This document shows, piece by piece, positions 25,807-34,370 of a stretch of 64,000 nt of DNA (positions are counted from its first letter, which is position 1; each line of letters begins with the position of its first letter). This DNA comes from an uncultured Oscillospiraceae bacterium (GTDB lineage: Bacteria > Bacillota > Clostridia > Oscillospirales > Oscillospiraceae), in the NCBI GenBank assembly GCA_934591815.1, contig CAKTPV010000012.1, positions 1-64,000 of the forward strand, written 5' to 3'. The notes beneath the pieces are model-generated. The model had not been told where the DNA came from. It saw nothing but the letters and a program-made list of their open reading frames with translations, and ran no database searches. The position numbers and the translations under genes were made by a program.

Positions 25807-26429
25807 CGGAACACATTCTCTCCATGCTGGGTCTCGCCTTGAAGGCGGGCCGCGTGGAGGTGGGCGAGGAGCCGGTAGGCGCCGCCGCCCGTGCCAAGAA
25901 AGCCCGCGTCATCTTTGTGGCGCAGGATGCCGCGCCGTCGTCGGTGCGGCGGGCCCAGTCCTTTGCCCGCACCGGCAGCACGCTGTGCGTGACGCTGCCC
26001 GCCGGAAAGGATACGCTGGGCAGCAGTCTGGGCCGCACCAGCGTGGCCATGTGCGCCGTCACCGATATCGGCTTTGCCGAATCGCTGGTGAAGAAGCTGG
26101 CGGCGCTGGACAGTGAGACCTATCAGGGTGCCGCCGATACGCTGGCTATCAAGGCCAAGCGGGCCCGGGAACGGAAAGAGGAGCAGCTCCGCCACGAGAA
26201 AAACCTGCGGCAGGGCAAGAAGCGCGTCCATGCCGAGGCTGCGCCGCAGCCGGAGACGCCGGCACCGACGCCGCCCGCCAGACCGGCGGAGAAGCGTCCC
26301 TCGCGCCCCAACAGCGCCAAGCGGCGGCAGGAGCGTCCCAAGAGACGGACGGAGCCGCCCGGCCAGCGGTTCGCCGGCTCCCTGCCGGTGAAGAAGGGCA
26401 AGGGCAGCCGGAAAAAGACCGGCAAGTAA
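25803..26429 (+). CDS. ylxQ: L7Ae-family RNA-binding protein YlxQ with a basic C-terminal extension
   Basis: A 208-residue protein. Residues 1-100 are the L7Ae/L30e RNA-binding domain (LGLALKAGRVEVGEEPV, then KKARVIFVAQDAAPSS). B. subtilis YlxQ ends there at about 100 residues. Here a further 100 residues of charged, proline-rich and lysine/arginine-rich sequence follow, probably disordered. The ATG at 25803 overlaps the rnpM stop (ATGA). The extension lacks any domain I recognise and may add nonspecific RNA affinity. Confidence 0.88.
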   Translation: MTEHILSMLGLALKAGRVEVGEEPVGAAARAKKARVIFVAQDAAPSSVRRAQSFARTGSTLCVTLPAGKDTLGSSLGRTSVAMCAVTDIGFAESLVKKLAALDSETYQGAADTLAIKAKRARERKEEQLRHEKNLRQGKKRVHAEAAPQPETPAPTPPARPAEKRPSRPNSAKRRQERPKRRTEPPGQRFAGSLPVKKGKGSRKKTGK

Positions 26430-26498
26430 ACAGCAACAAACGGAACTTTCGCGGCCCGCCGAGGGGCGGACCGATCACTAAGATGGAGGTGGCTTTAT

Positions 26499-28871
26499 TT
26501 GGGTAGTATCGTCAACAAATACAGAGTGCATGAGGTGGCCAAGGATTTCGGAGTTTCCACCAAGGAGATCACGGAGATCCTGACCAAGTACGCCGAAACA
26601 CCCAAGAATCATATGCAGGTGCTGGAGGACCGGGAGCTGAGCCTCATCTTTGAGTATCTGACCCAGCACAATCCGGTCTCCAATATCGCGGTCATCTTCG
26701 CCGAGGGCGCCAAGCCCGCGGAGAAGAAGGCGGAGCCTGCCCAGAACGGGCAGCACGCCAAACCCGCCGCACCTCAGCAGGGCGGCAGCAAGCCCGCCCA
26801 GAGTGCCGCGCCCGCCGGTAAGGCCCCCGAAAAGGCCGCCGAGCCGGTGGTGAAGCAGCCCATGTCCCGCGTGCCCCAGAAGCAGGTGGTGGATACCCGC
26901 AAGGCCACCAACGTGAATCTGGACAAGTACGACGAGAAGCTGCAGGACATGGCCGACGCCCGCAGCCGCGGCGGCAAGCGGGATCAGCAGGCGCCTCAGG
27001 GCAAGGAGAAATTCCGCAATAACCGGCAGCGCCGCGACAACAACTTTGCCAGCAACAAGCGCAAGCAGGAGGAAGCCGACCGTCTCCGCAAGCTGCGTCT
27101 GGAGGTCATCAAGAAGACCCCCGTCACCGTGCAGATCCCCGACGAGATCTCCGTGGGCGAGCTGGCCAGCCGTATGAAGAAGACCGGCGCAGAGGTGGTC
27201 AAGTGCCTGATGAAGAACGGTGTCATGGCCTCCCTGAGCCAGATGATCGACTTTGACACCGCCGCCATCATCGCCGAGGAACTGGGCTGCAAGGTGGAGA
27301 AGGAGGTCGTCGTCACCATTGAGGAGCGTCTGATCGACGACCATCAGGACAAGGACGAGGATCTGGTGCCCCGCGCCCCCGTGGTGGTGGTCATGGGCCA
27401 CGTCGACCACGGTAAGACCAGCCTGCTGGACTATATCCGCAACGCCCATGTGGCCTCCGGCGAGGCCGGCGGCATCACCCAGCACATCGGCGCCTATCAG
27501 GTGCAGATCAACGGCAAGCCCATCACGTTTTTGGATACCCCCGGCCACGAGGCCTTTACCTCCATGCGCGCCCGCGGCGCCATGGTGACGGATATCGCCA
27601 TTCTGGTGGTGGCCGCCGAGGACGGCATCATGCCCCAGACCGTGGAGTCCATCAACCACGCCAAGGCCGCCGGTATCCCCATCATCGTGGCCATCAACAA
27701 GATGGATAAGCCCGAGGCCAACCCCGAGCGCATCAAGCAGCAGCTCACCGAGCACGGTCTGGTGTGTGAGGAGTGGGGCGGCGACACCATCGTGTGTCCC
27801 ATCTCCGCCAAGACCGGCATGGGCGTGGACAACCTGCTGGAGATGCTGACCCTCACCGCCGAGGTGGGCGAGCTGAAGGCCAATCCCAACCGCGCCGCGC
27901 AGGGTACGGTCATCGAGGCCCGTCTGGACAAGGGCCGTGGCCCCGTGGCCACGCTGCTGGTGCAGAACGGCACCCTCCATCAGGGCGATATCATCATCGC
28001 CGGTACCTCCGTGGGCCGCGTCCGCGCCATGCTCAGCGATAAGGGCCAGCGCATCACCGATGCCGGACCCAGCGTCCCCGTGGAGATCACCGGTCTGAGC
28101 GAGGCTCCCTCCGCCGGCGCTACGTTCAATGCCGTGGCCGACGAGAAGCTGGCCCGCGAGCTGGTGGAGCAGCGCAAGGCCGAGGAGAAGGCCAAGGCCA
28201 ATGCACCTGTCACCAAGGTCTCTCTGGAGGATCTGTTCAGCCAGATCCAGGCCGGTGAGATGAAGAACCTGAACCTGATCGTCAAGGCTGACGTACAGGG
28301 CAGCGTAGAGGCAGTGAAGGCCTCTCTGGAGAAGCTGAGCAACGAGGAGGTACGCGTCCGCGTGATCCACGGCGGCGTCGGCGCCATCAACGAGTCCGAC
28401 GTGATGCTGGCCTCCACCTCGCAGGCCATCATCGTGGGCTTCAACGTCCGTCCCGATGCCGCTGCCCGCGACAGCGCCGCCCGTGCCAATGTGGATATGC
28501 GGATGTACCGTGTGATCTACGACGCTATCAACGAGATCGAGGCCGCCATGAAGGGTATGCTGGCGCCCAAGTTCCGGGAGGTCCTGCTGGGTCACGCCGA
28601 GGTGCGTCAGACCTACAAGGTGTCCGGCGTGGGTACGGTGGCCGGCTGCTACGTGCAGGACGGCAAGCTGCAGCGCAAGGACTGCCAGGTGCGTCTCGTC
28701 CGCGACGGCATCGTCATCCACGAGGGCGTGCTGGCCTCCCTCCAGCGGTTCAAGGACTCCGTCAAGGAGGTGGCCGCCGGCTACGAGTGCGGCCTGAGCA
28801 TCGAGAAATTCAACGACATCAAGGAAGGCGACATCGTGGAAGCCTTCACCATGGAGCAGATCGAAGTCTGA
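26499..28871 (+). CDS. infB: Translation initiation factor IF-2
   Basis: A 790-residue IF-2. The N-terminal domain opens [19 protein letters not shown], and a long lysine/alanine/proline-rich linker spans about 75-200. The GTPase domain has GHVDHGKTS (about 301-309), DTPGHE and NKMD, followed by the C-terminal fMet-tRNA-binding domains. The start codon is TTG at 26499, with GGAGGT eight bases upstream; the homologous N-terminus supports this. It is preceded by ylxQ with a 69-base gap. Confidence 0.96.
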   Translation: MGSIVNKYRVHEVAKDFGVSTKEITEILTKYAETPKNHMQVLEDRELSLIFEYLTQHNPVSNIAVIFAEGAKPAEKKAEPAQNGQHAKPAAPQQGGSKPAQSAAPAGKAPEKAAEPVVKQPMSRVPQKQVVDTRKATNVNLDKYDEKLQDMADARSRGGKRDQQAPQGKEKFRNNRQRRDNNFASNKRKQEEADRLRKLRLEVIKKTPVTVQIPDEISVGELASRMKKTGAEVVKCLMKNGVMASLSQMIDFDTAAIIAEELGCKVEKEVVVTIEERLIDDHQDKDEDLVPRAPVVVVMGHVDHGKTSLLDYIRNAHVASGEAGGITQHIGAYQVQINGKPITFLDTPGHEAFTSMRARGAMVTDIAILVVAAEDGIMPQTVESINHAKAAGIPIIVAINKMDKPEANPERIKQQLTEHGLVCEEWGGDTIVCPISAKTGMGVDNLLEMLTLTAEVGELKANPNRAAQGTVIEARLDKGRGPVATLLVQNGTLHQGDIIIAGTSVGRVRAMLSDKGQRITDAGPSVPVEITGLSEAPSAGATFNAVADEKLARELVEQRKAEEKAKANAPVTKVSLEDLFSQIQAGEMKNLNLIVKADVQGSVEAVKASLEKLSNEEVRVRVIHGGVGAINESDVMLASTSQAIIVGFNVRPDAAARDSAARANVDMRMYRVIYDAINEIEAAMKGMLAPKFREVLLGHAEVRQTYKVSGVGTVAGCYVQDGKLQRKDCQVRLVRDGIVIHEGVLASLQRFKDSVKEVAAGYECGLSIEKFNDIKEGDIVEAFTMEQIEV

Positions 28872-28931
28872 TACCTGCGGGGCGGGCGAAACGCCCGCCC
28901 CGCTTTTCTTATACGAAAGGAGCGATGAACT

Positions 28932-29318
28932 ATGGCATCCAACCGAATCGGCCGCATCAACGAGGAGATCCGCAAGGAGCTCAGCGCCCTGCTGCGGACG
29001 GTGAAGGACCCCCGCGTATCCGAGGGGATGCTCACCATCACCCGCGTGGACACCACCAACGACCTGCGGTACGCCCGGGTCTACATCAGCGCCCTGAACT
29101 GTCAGGACGAGAAGGGTCTGATGAAGGGGCTGAAGTCCGCCGCCGGCTACCTGCGCCATCAGCTGGGGCAGGCCATCGACCTGCGGTACACGCCGGAGCT
29201 GCAATTTATCATGGACGATTCCATCGCCCACGGCGCCCACATTCTGGATCTTCTCAACCATGTGAAGCCCGCCAACCCCGCCAACGCGGACATCGTGCTG
29301 CCGGAGGATCAGGAATGA
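28932..29318 (+). CDS. rbfA: Ribosome-binding factor A
   Basis: A 128-residue KH-like protein that assists 16S rRNA 5'-end maturation. It shows RIGRINEEIRKELSALL at the N-terminus, KDPRVSEGMLTITRVD, and the helix with LGQAIDLRYTPELQFIMDDS. It is about the usual length (115-130). It follows infB and overlaps nrnA by four bases. Confidence 0.95.
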   Translation: MASNRIGRINEEIRKELSALLRTVKDPRVSEGMLTITRVDTTNDLRYARVYISALNCQDEKGLMKGLKSAAGYLRHQLGQAIDLRYTPELQFIMDDSIAHGAHILDLLNHVKPANPANADIVLPEDQE

Positions 29319-30271
29319 GCGGAAACAGGCTGGGTATACAGGAGACAGCGGCGTACCTGCGCACACTGGACGATGTGCTGCTGCTGACCCACGTGCGGCC
29401 CGACGGCGACACCATCGGCTCGGCCGCCGCGCTGTGTCAGGCGCTGCGGGACATGGGAAAGACCGCCTATCTGCTGTACAACCCGGAGATCACCGACACC
29501 TACGCGCCCTACGCCGCGCCCTACTGGGCGCCGGAGGGCTTTACGCCGTCGCATATCGTCTCCGCCGACATTGCGGCACTGAACCTGCTGCCGGACAACG
29601 CGGCGGCCTACGCCCCGCGCATCGAGCTGGCCATTGACCACCACGGCTCCCATGGGTTCTTTGCTCCCAACGTCTGTCTGGACGCGGACGCCGCCGCCTG
29701 CGGCGAGATCGTCTGCGACATCATCCGCGGCCTGACGGCGGTGACGCCGGAGATCGCCATGCTGCTGTATGTGGCTATCGCCACGGACACCGGCTGCTTC
29801 GTCTATACCAATACCACCGCCCACACCCACCGCATCGCGGCGGAGCTGCTGGGGACGGACATCGACGTGGGGCCGGTAAATAAGGCCCTGTTCCGCACGA
29901 AAAGCCGGACGCGCCTTGCTATGGAGGCCCGGATGGTGGCGGATATGACCCTCTATGACCACGACCGGGTGGTGGTGATGACCATCCCCCTGTCCCTGCG
30001 GCAGGAGATGCACGCCACCGAGGCGGATATCGAGGAGCTCAGCTCCCTTGCCGCGCTGGTGGAGGGCAGCGACTGCGGCGTGACGCTGCGGGAGCTGCGG
30101 CCCGGCGTCATCAAGATATCCCTGCGCACCGGCCCCCGTGTAGACGCCAGCGCCGTGTGCCAGCGGCTGGGCGGCGGCGGACACAGAGCCGCCGCAGGCG
30201 CCACGGTGGACGGCACCATGGACGAGGTGCGGCAGGCCGTGCTGCAAGCCTATCGGGCGGTCGCCGGATAA
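29315..30271 (+). CDS. nrnA: Bifunctional oligoribonuclease and pAp phosphatase NrnA (DHH/DHHA1)
   Basis: A 318-residue DHH phosphoesterase. Motifs are THVRPDGDTIGSAAAL (about 24-39), LAIDHHGSHG (about 106-115) and the C-terminal DHHA1 glycine motif GGGGHRAAAGA. It degrades short RNA oligomers to nucleotides and dephosphorylates 3'-phosphoadenosine 5'-phosphate. The ATG at 29315 overlaps the rbfA stop. Placement between rbfA and truB is the standard Firmicutes arrangement. Confidence 0.93.
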   Translation: MSGNRLGIQETAAYLRTLDDVLLLTHVRPDGDTIGSAAALCQALRDMGKTAYLLYNPEITDTYAPYAAPYWAPEGFTPSHIVSADIAALNLLPDNAAAYAPRIELAIDHHGSHGFFAPNVCLDADAAACGEIVCDIIRGLTAVTPEIAMLLYVAIATDTGCFVYTNTTAHTHRIAAELLGTDIDVGPVNKALFRTKSRTRLAMEARMVADMTLYDHDRVVVMTIPLSLRQEMHATEADIEELSSLAALVEGSDCGVTLRELRPGVIKISLRTGPRVDASAVCQRLGGGGHRAAAGATVDGTMDEVRQAVLQAYRAVAG

Positions 30272-30290
30272 GGCGCGAAAAGGAGCAACT

Positions 30291-31154
30291 ATGGCAAACG
30301 GTATCATCATCATCGACAAGCCCGCCGGATGGACCAGCATGGACGTGTGCGGCAAGCTGCGGGGCATCCTGAAAACAAAAAAGGTGGGCCACGCCGGGAC
30401 GCTGGACCCCATGGCCACCGGCGTGCTGCCGGTATTCGTGGGGCAGGCCACCCGCGCCGTGTCCTTTGCCGAGTCCGGCAGCAAGGAATATGTAGCCGGG
30501 CTGCATCTGGGCTGCGTCACCAACACGCAGGACACCTCCGGTGAGGTGCTGGCGCAGTATCCCGTCTCCGTGACCCGGCAGGAGCTGGTGGCGCTGCTGC
30601 CCCGGTTTACCGGAGAACTGATGCAGGTGCCGCCCATGTACTCCGCCATCAAGATCAACGGCCAGAAGCTGTACGAGCTGGCGCGGCAGGGCAAGGAGGT
30701 AGCGCGTCCCCCCCGCCCCGTGACCATCTACGAGCTGGAGGTGCTGGGGCAGAATGAGAGCGGTGACTGGCTGCTGCGGATCCTCTGCTCCAAGGGCACC
30801 TACGTCCGGACGCTGTGCCACGACATCGGGCAGGCGCTGGGCTGCGGCGGGTGCATGAGCGCCCTGCGGCGCACCATGGCCGCCGGCTTTACGCTGGCGG
30901 ACTGCCACACGCTGGAGGAGGTACAAGACGGCGGCGAGGCGCTGCTGTCGCCTACCGACTCCCTGTTCCGGCAGCATCCCGCCTACACCATCCCCTCCGC
31001 CGAGGAGGAGCGGCGCTGCCGCTGCGGCAACCCCCTGACGGCGGCGGTGCCGGACGGCGTGTACCGCGTATACGGCGGGGACGGCACCTTTTTGTGCCTG
31101 AGCCGGGCGGAAGGCGGCGTCCTGACTTCCCAGAAAAACTTTTTCGGAGCGTGA
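30291..31154 (+). CDS. truB: tRNA pseudouridine(55) synthase
   Basis: A 287-residue TruB that makes pseudouridine 55 in the T-loop of tRNAs. It begins NGIIIIDKPAGWTS, and carries the catalytic aspartate in HAGTLDPMATGVLPV (about residues 34-48). A late PUA-like region follows after residue 230. AAGGAG precedes the ATG. It is four bases from overlap with ribF. Confidence 0.95.
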   Translation: MANGIIIIDKPAGWTSMDVCGKLRGILKTKKVGHAGTLDPMATGVLPVFVGQATRAVSFAESGSKEYVAGLHLGCVTNTQDTSGEVLAQYPVSVTRQELVALLPRFTGELMQVPPMYSAIKINGQKLYELARQGKEVARPPRPVTIYELEVLGQNESGDWLLRILCSKGTYVRTLCHDIGQALGCGGCMSALRRTMAAGFTLADCHTLEEVQDGGEALLSPTDSLFRQHPAYTIPSAEEERRCRCGNPLTAAVPDGVYRVYGGDGTFLCLSRAEGGVLTSQKNFFGA

Positions 31155-32059
31155 ACACTTTGGAACGAACTGTAATAGCCCTCGGCTTTTTTGACGGCGT
31201 ACACCGGGGTCACGGCGCCCTGCTGCAAAAAACGGTGGAGCGCGCCTGTGCGCTGGGCGCAGAGCCTGCCGTCTTTACCTTTGACCGCCCTCCCAAGGAG
31301 GTGGTCACCGGCCAGCCGGTGTACCTCATCAACTCCCCGGAGGACCGGCAGGCGCTGATCCGCCGTCTCTACGGCATCGGCCGGATCATACTGGCTCCCT
31401 TTGACCACGAGATGATGACCATGTCATGGGAGGATTTTGTCACGGAGCTGCTGGTGAAGCGCTATGGCGCGGTGCATCTGGTGGCGGGTCACGACCACCG
31501 CTTCGGCCATAAAAACGCCGGAAATGCCCAACTCCTGCAGGAGAAATGCGCCCAGCTGGGGCTGGGCTGCGACATCATCCCCGAGGTGGTACACGACGGC
31601 ATCACCGTCAGCTCCACCTACATCCGCACGCTGATCGAGGCGGGCGACGTGGAGCGGGCGGCGGAGTTTTTGGGACACCGCCACTGTCTCAGCCGCACGG
31701 TGGAACACGGCCAGCGTATCGGCCGCACCATCGGCATCCCCACGGTGAATCTGACCATGCCGCCCCGCGTGCTGGTACCGGCCCACGGCGTGTATATCAC
31801 CCGCGTGTACCTGCCGGACGGGCGGAGCTTCGCAGGCGTCACCAACGTAGGCACCCGCCCCACGGTGTCTGACAGCGATGCCGTGTCCGTGGAGACCTTC
31901 CTGCTGGACTTCGACGGCGACCTGTACGGGCAGAGCATCCGGCTGGATTTCTGCCGCCGTCTGCGGGGCGAGCAGAAATTCGACTCGCTGGAGGCGCTGC
32001 GGCAGGGCATCCAGCAGAACATCGCCCAGACACGGGAGTATTTCCGGGGCGAGGCGTAA
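31151..32059 (+). CDS. ribF: Bifunctional riboflavin kinase/FAD synthetase
   Basis: A 302-residue RibF. The N-terminal FAD synthetase domain has ALGFFDGVHRGH and the C-terminal riboflavin kinase domain has RTIGIPTVNL (about 192-201) and GVTNVGTRPTV. It converts riboflavin to FMN and FAD. The start is uncertain: GTG at 31151 overlaps the truB stop but has its GGAG one base away, whereas TTG at 31160 is 10 bases from that GGAG. Both give the same functional domains. It is the last gene of the operon and a terminator follows. Confidence 0.93.
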   Translation: MNTLERTVIALGFFDGVHRGHGALLQKTVERACALGAEPAVFTFDRPPKEVVTGQPVYLINSPEDRQALIRRLYGIGRIILAPFDHEMMTMSWEDFVTELLVKRYGAVHLVAGHDHRFGHKNAGNAQLLQEKCAQLGLGCDIIPEVVHDGITVSSTYIRTLIEAGDVERAAEFLGHRHCLSRTVEHGQRIGRTIGIPTVNLTMPPRVLVPAHGVYITRVYLPDGRSFAGVTNVGTRPTVSDSDAVSVETFLLDFDGDLYGQSIRLDFCRRLRGEQKFDSLEALRQGIQQNIAQTREYFRGEA

Positions 32060-32067
32060 AAAAACAC

Positions 32068-32104
32068 AAAGCAGGTCTGCGGCATGGCCGCAGACCTGCT
32101 TTTT
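32068..32104 (+). terminator. Terminator of the rimP-ribF operon
   Basis: A 15-bp stem AAAGCAGGTCTGCGG/CCGCAGACCTGCTTT with a short CATGG loop and a T-run. Confidence 0.9.
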
Positions 32105-32129
32105 CGCTGCCGGGCATCTCCAGCGGCGC

Positions 32130-32351
32130 TTACGGGAGGTCGTCCAGCTCCTGCTTGCCCAGATGCAGCTCCCGCCACCGGCGGGGCAGCCCCGGCCCGA
32201 TCAGCGGGAACAGGTTGGGCGTGTCGCAGGTGGGCTGGATGTTGTAGGTGCCGTACATATTCACCATGTCAAAGCAGCTCTCCGGCACGCCCCGGAACTG
32301 ATGGACATCCGGTGTGGCGTCGTAGGGAAAGCCGCTGCTTCTTTTGGGCAT
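32130..32351 (-). CDS. Small hypothetical protein (73 aa)
   Basis: A soluble, proline-rich 73-residue protein with no membrane helix or recognised domain. The centre reads DMVNMYGTYNIQPTCDTPN. It is supported as a gene by an ideal ribosome-binding site (GGAGGTGA, six bases before the ATG at 32351) and codon use like its neighbours. It sits 69 bases downstream of another small ORF on the same strand and probably shares its promoter. Function unknown; I did not match it to a family with confidence. Confidence 0.55.
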   Translation of the reverse strand: MPKRSSGFPYDATPDVHQFRGVPESCFDMVNMYGTYNIQPTCDTPNLFPLIGPGLPRRWRELHLGKQELDDLP

Positions 32352-32420
32352 GAAAAATCACCTCCGCCCTTAGTATGGCCGGAGGTGACGTGTTTCTTTC
32401 CTATTTAAAGTATGCGGCGC

Positions 32421-32615
32421 TCAGCGATAGACCTCGGCGTCGAAGTCCCGCACTACCTCGTCCCGCTTCTCGTCCCGGACGAAGACCAGATTCGTCTCGT
32501 CAAACGCCAGACGCATGGCGAAGTCCTTGGCCTCGTCAATGTCATTGGTCTCAAAAAAATCCCGGTAGGCCGACTCCGGCTCATGGCTCTTGCGCCAGAC
32601 AACGTGAAAACGCAT
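32421..32615 (-). CDS. Small hypothetical protein (64 aa)
   Basis: A charged 64-residue protein, rich in acidic and basic residues (SHEPESAYRDFFETNDIDEA, ending DFDAEVYR), without membrane helix or known domain. AGGAGG is seven bases before the ATG at 32615, and a minus-strand promoter lies at 32652-32680, so expression is likely. It precedes another small ORF (32130-32351) on the same strand. Function unknown. Confidence 0.6.
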   Translation of the reverse strand: MRFHVVWRKSHEPESAYRDFFETNDIDEAKDFAMRLAFDETNLVFVRDEKRDEVVRDFDAEVYR

Positions 32616-32651
32616 GAATGCTCCTCCTGTAAAAATAGGGGTGTACTTTTT

Positions 32652-32680
32652 AGTATACCCCGCTGCCTGTCAAATTGCAA
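32652..32680 (-). promoter_or_regulatory. Promoter of the small-ORF pair
   Basis: TTGCAA (32680-32675) and TATACT (32657-32652) on the minus strand with a 17-base spacer. Confidence 0.65.
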
Positions 32681-32811
32681 CGGTGGGTTTTGCCAAAAAA
32701 GCGCAGGCAAGTTCGGCTATTTTTCCCTTCGAAAAAGCGGGTTTTTTTCTTTCCCGGAGCCGCCGGATGTTGTATAATGTAACGAGTTTGTAAATCATGG
32801 GGGATACGGAG

Positions 32812-34296
32812 ATGAAGATCGGTTTCGACAACGAAAAATACCTGCAATTACAGGCGGAGCACATCACCGCCCGCCGCGCCCAGTTCGGCGGCAAGCTGTA
32901 TCTGGAGTTCGGCGGCAAGCTGTTTGACGACTATCACGCCTCCCGCGTGCTGCCGGGCTTCCAGCCGGACAGTAAGATCCGGATGCTGCAAACCCTGAAG
33001 GACGACGTGGAGATCGTCATCGCCATCTGCGCCGGTGACATTGAAAAGAACAAGATGCGCGGCGATCTGGGCATCAGCTACGACGCCGATGTGCTGCGTC
33101 TCATCGACGTGTTCCGCGACCTCGGCTTCTATGTGGGCTCGGTGGTCATCACCCAGTACGCCGGGCAGCCGGCGGCGGACGCCTTCATCAAGCGGCTGGA
33201 CACGCTGGGCGTCAGGAGCTGCAGGCACTACCCCATCGCCGGATACCCCTCCGACGTGGCGCACATCGTCTCCGACGCGGGACTGGGCCGCAACGATTAT
33301 ATCGAGACGTCCCGCCCCCTGATCGTGGTGACGGCGCCCGGCCCCGGCAGCGGCAAGATGGCCACCTGCCTGAGCCAGCTGTACCACGATAACCGCCGGG
33401 GCATCCCCGCCGGCTACGCTAAGTACGAGACGTTCCCCATCTGGAATCTGCCTCTGAAGCACCCGGTCAATCTGGCGTACGAGGCCGCCACCGCCGACCT
33501 CAACGATGTGAACATGATCGACCCCTTCCATCTGGAGGCCTACGGCGTCACCACCGTCAACTACAACCGGGATGTGGAGATCTTCCCGGTGCTGGCCGCC
33601 ATGTTCAAGAAGATCCAGGGCGAGTGTCCCTATAAATCCCCCACGGACATGGGCGTGAATATGGCGGGCTTCGCCATCGTGGACGACGACGTCTGTCAGG
33701 AGGCCAGCCGCATGGAGATCCTGCGCCGCTACTACGCCGGCTGCGTGGAGCGCGCCAAGGGGCAGGCGGACGAGTGCGTGGTGCGGAAGCTGGAGCTGGT
33801 GATGCAGCAGGCCGGCGTCACGCCGGAGCTGTGCCCCGCCGTGGCCGCCGCACTGGAAAAGGCGGAGGCCACCGGCAAGCCCGCCGGCGCCATGGTGCTG
33901 CCGGACGGCTGCGTGGTCACGGGCAAGACCTCCCCCCTGCTGGGCGCGTCGGCGGCACTGCTGCTCAACGCCCTGAAGCACATGGCGGGCATCGACCACA
34001 AGCTGGAGCTGATCCCCGCCTCCGTCATTGAGCCTATCAGCGCCATGAAGACCGGGTATCTGGGACATCGCAATCCCCGCCTCCACTCCGACGAGGTGCT
34101 GATCGCCCTGGCGATCTCCGGGCTGACCAATCCGCTGGCGGCCATGGTGCAGGAGCAGCTGAAAACGCTGCGGGACTGCGATGCCCACTTCTCCGTCATC
34201 ATTTCGGAGGAGGACGCCAAGCTGTATAAGCGGCTGGGCATCAATGTCAGCTGCGAGCCGAAATACGAGGTCAAGTCCCTGTACCACAAGAAGTAA
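32812..34296 (+). CDS. DUF1846-family protein
   Basis: A 494-residue soluble protein that matches DUF1846 throughout. Landmarks are MKIGFDNEKYLQLQAEHI at the start, FGGKLYLEFGGKLFDDYHAS, and TAPGPGSGKMATCLSQLYHD, a P-loop-like glycine motif. The family is restricted mainly to Firmicutes and has a solved structure but no firm function. I chose the ATG at 32812, eight bases after GGGGG; an in-frame ATG at 32797 lies inside that site. TATAAT is visible at 32773-32778 with a weak -35. Downstream is tex, probably independently transcribed. Confidence 0.9.
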   Translation: MKIGFDNEKYLQLQAEHITARRAQFGGKLYLEFGGKLFDDYHASRVLPGFQPDSKIRMLQTLKDDVEIVIAICAGDIEKNKMRGDLGISYDADVLRLIDVFRDLGFYVGSVVITQYAGQPAADAFIKRLDTLGVRSCRHYPIAGYPSDVAHIVSDAGLGRNDYIETSRPLIVVTAPGPGSGKMATCLSQLYHDNRRGIPAGYAKYETFPIWNLPLKHPVNLAYEAATADLNDVNMIDPFHLEAYGVTTVNYNRDVEIFPVLAAMFKKIQGECPYKSPTDMGVNMAGFAIVDDDVCQEASRMEILRRYYAGCVERAKGQADECVVRKLELVMQQAGVTPELCPAVAAALEKAEATGKPAGAMVLPDGCVVTGKTSPLLGASAALLLNALKHMAGIDHKLELIPASVIEPISAMKTGYLGHRNPRLHSDEVLIALAISGLTNPLAAMVQEQLKTLRDCDAHFSVIISEEDAKLYKRLGINVSCEPKYEVKSLYHKK

Positions 34297-34370
34297 CCCC
34301 ACCCATCGAACAGAACATACCACCCTTTGCCCGCGCTGTGCGCGGGCAAAGCTGTCTGAAAGGAGCCTTT

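Noticed and set aside
26478-29366. 962-codon open frame on the minus strand opposite infB and rbfA
   Set aside because: Antisense shadow of conserved genes on the plus strand; histidine/glycine/leucine-rich composition and no family resemblance.
34329-34347. GC-rich hairpin GCCCGCG/CGCGGGC before tex
   Set aside because: It has no T-run and lies just upstream of the tex ribosome-binding site; I could not call it a terminator.
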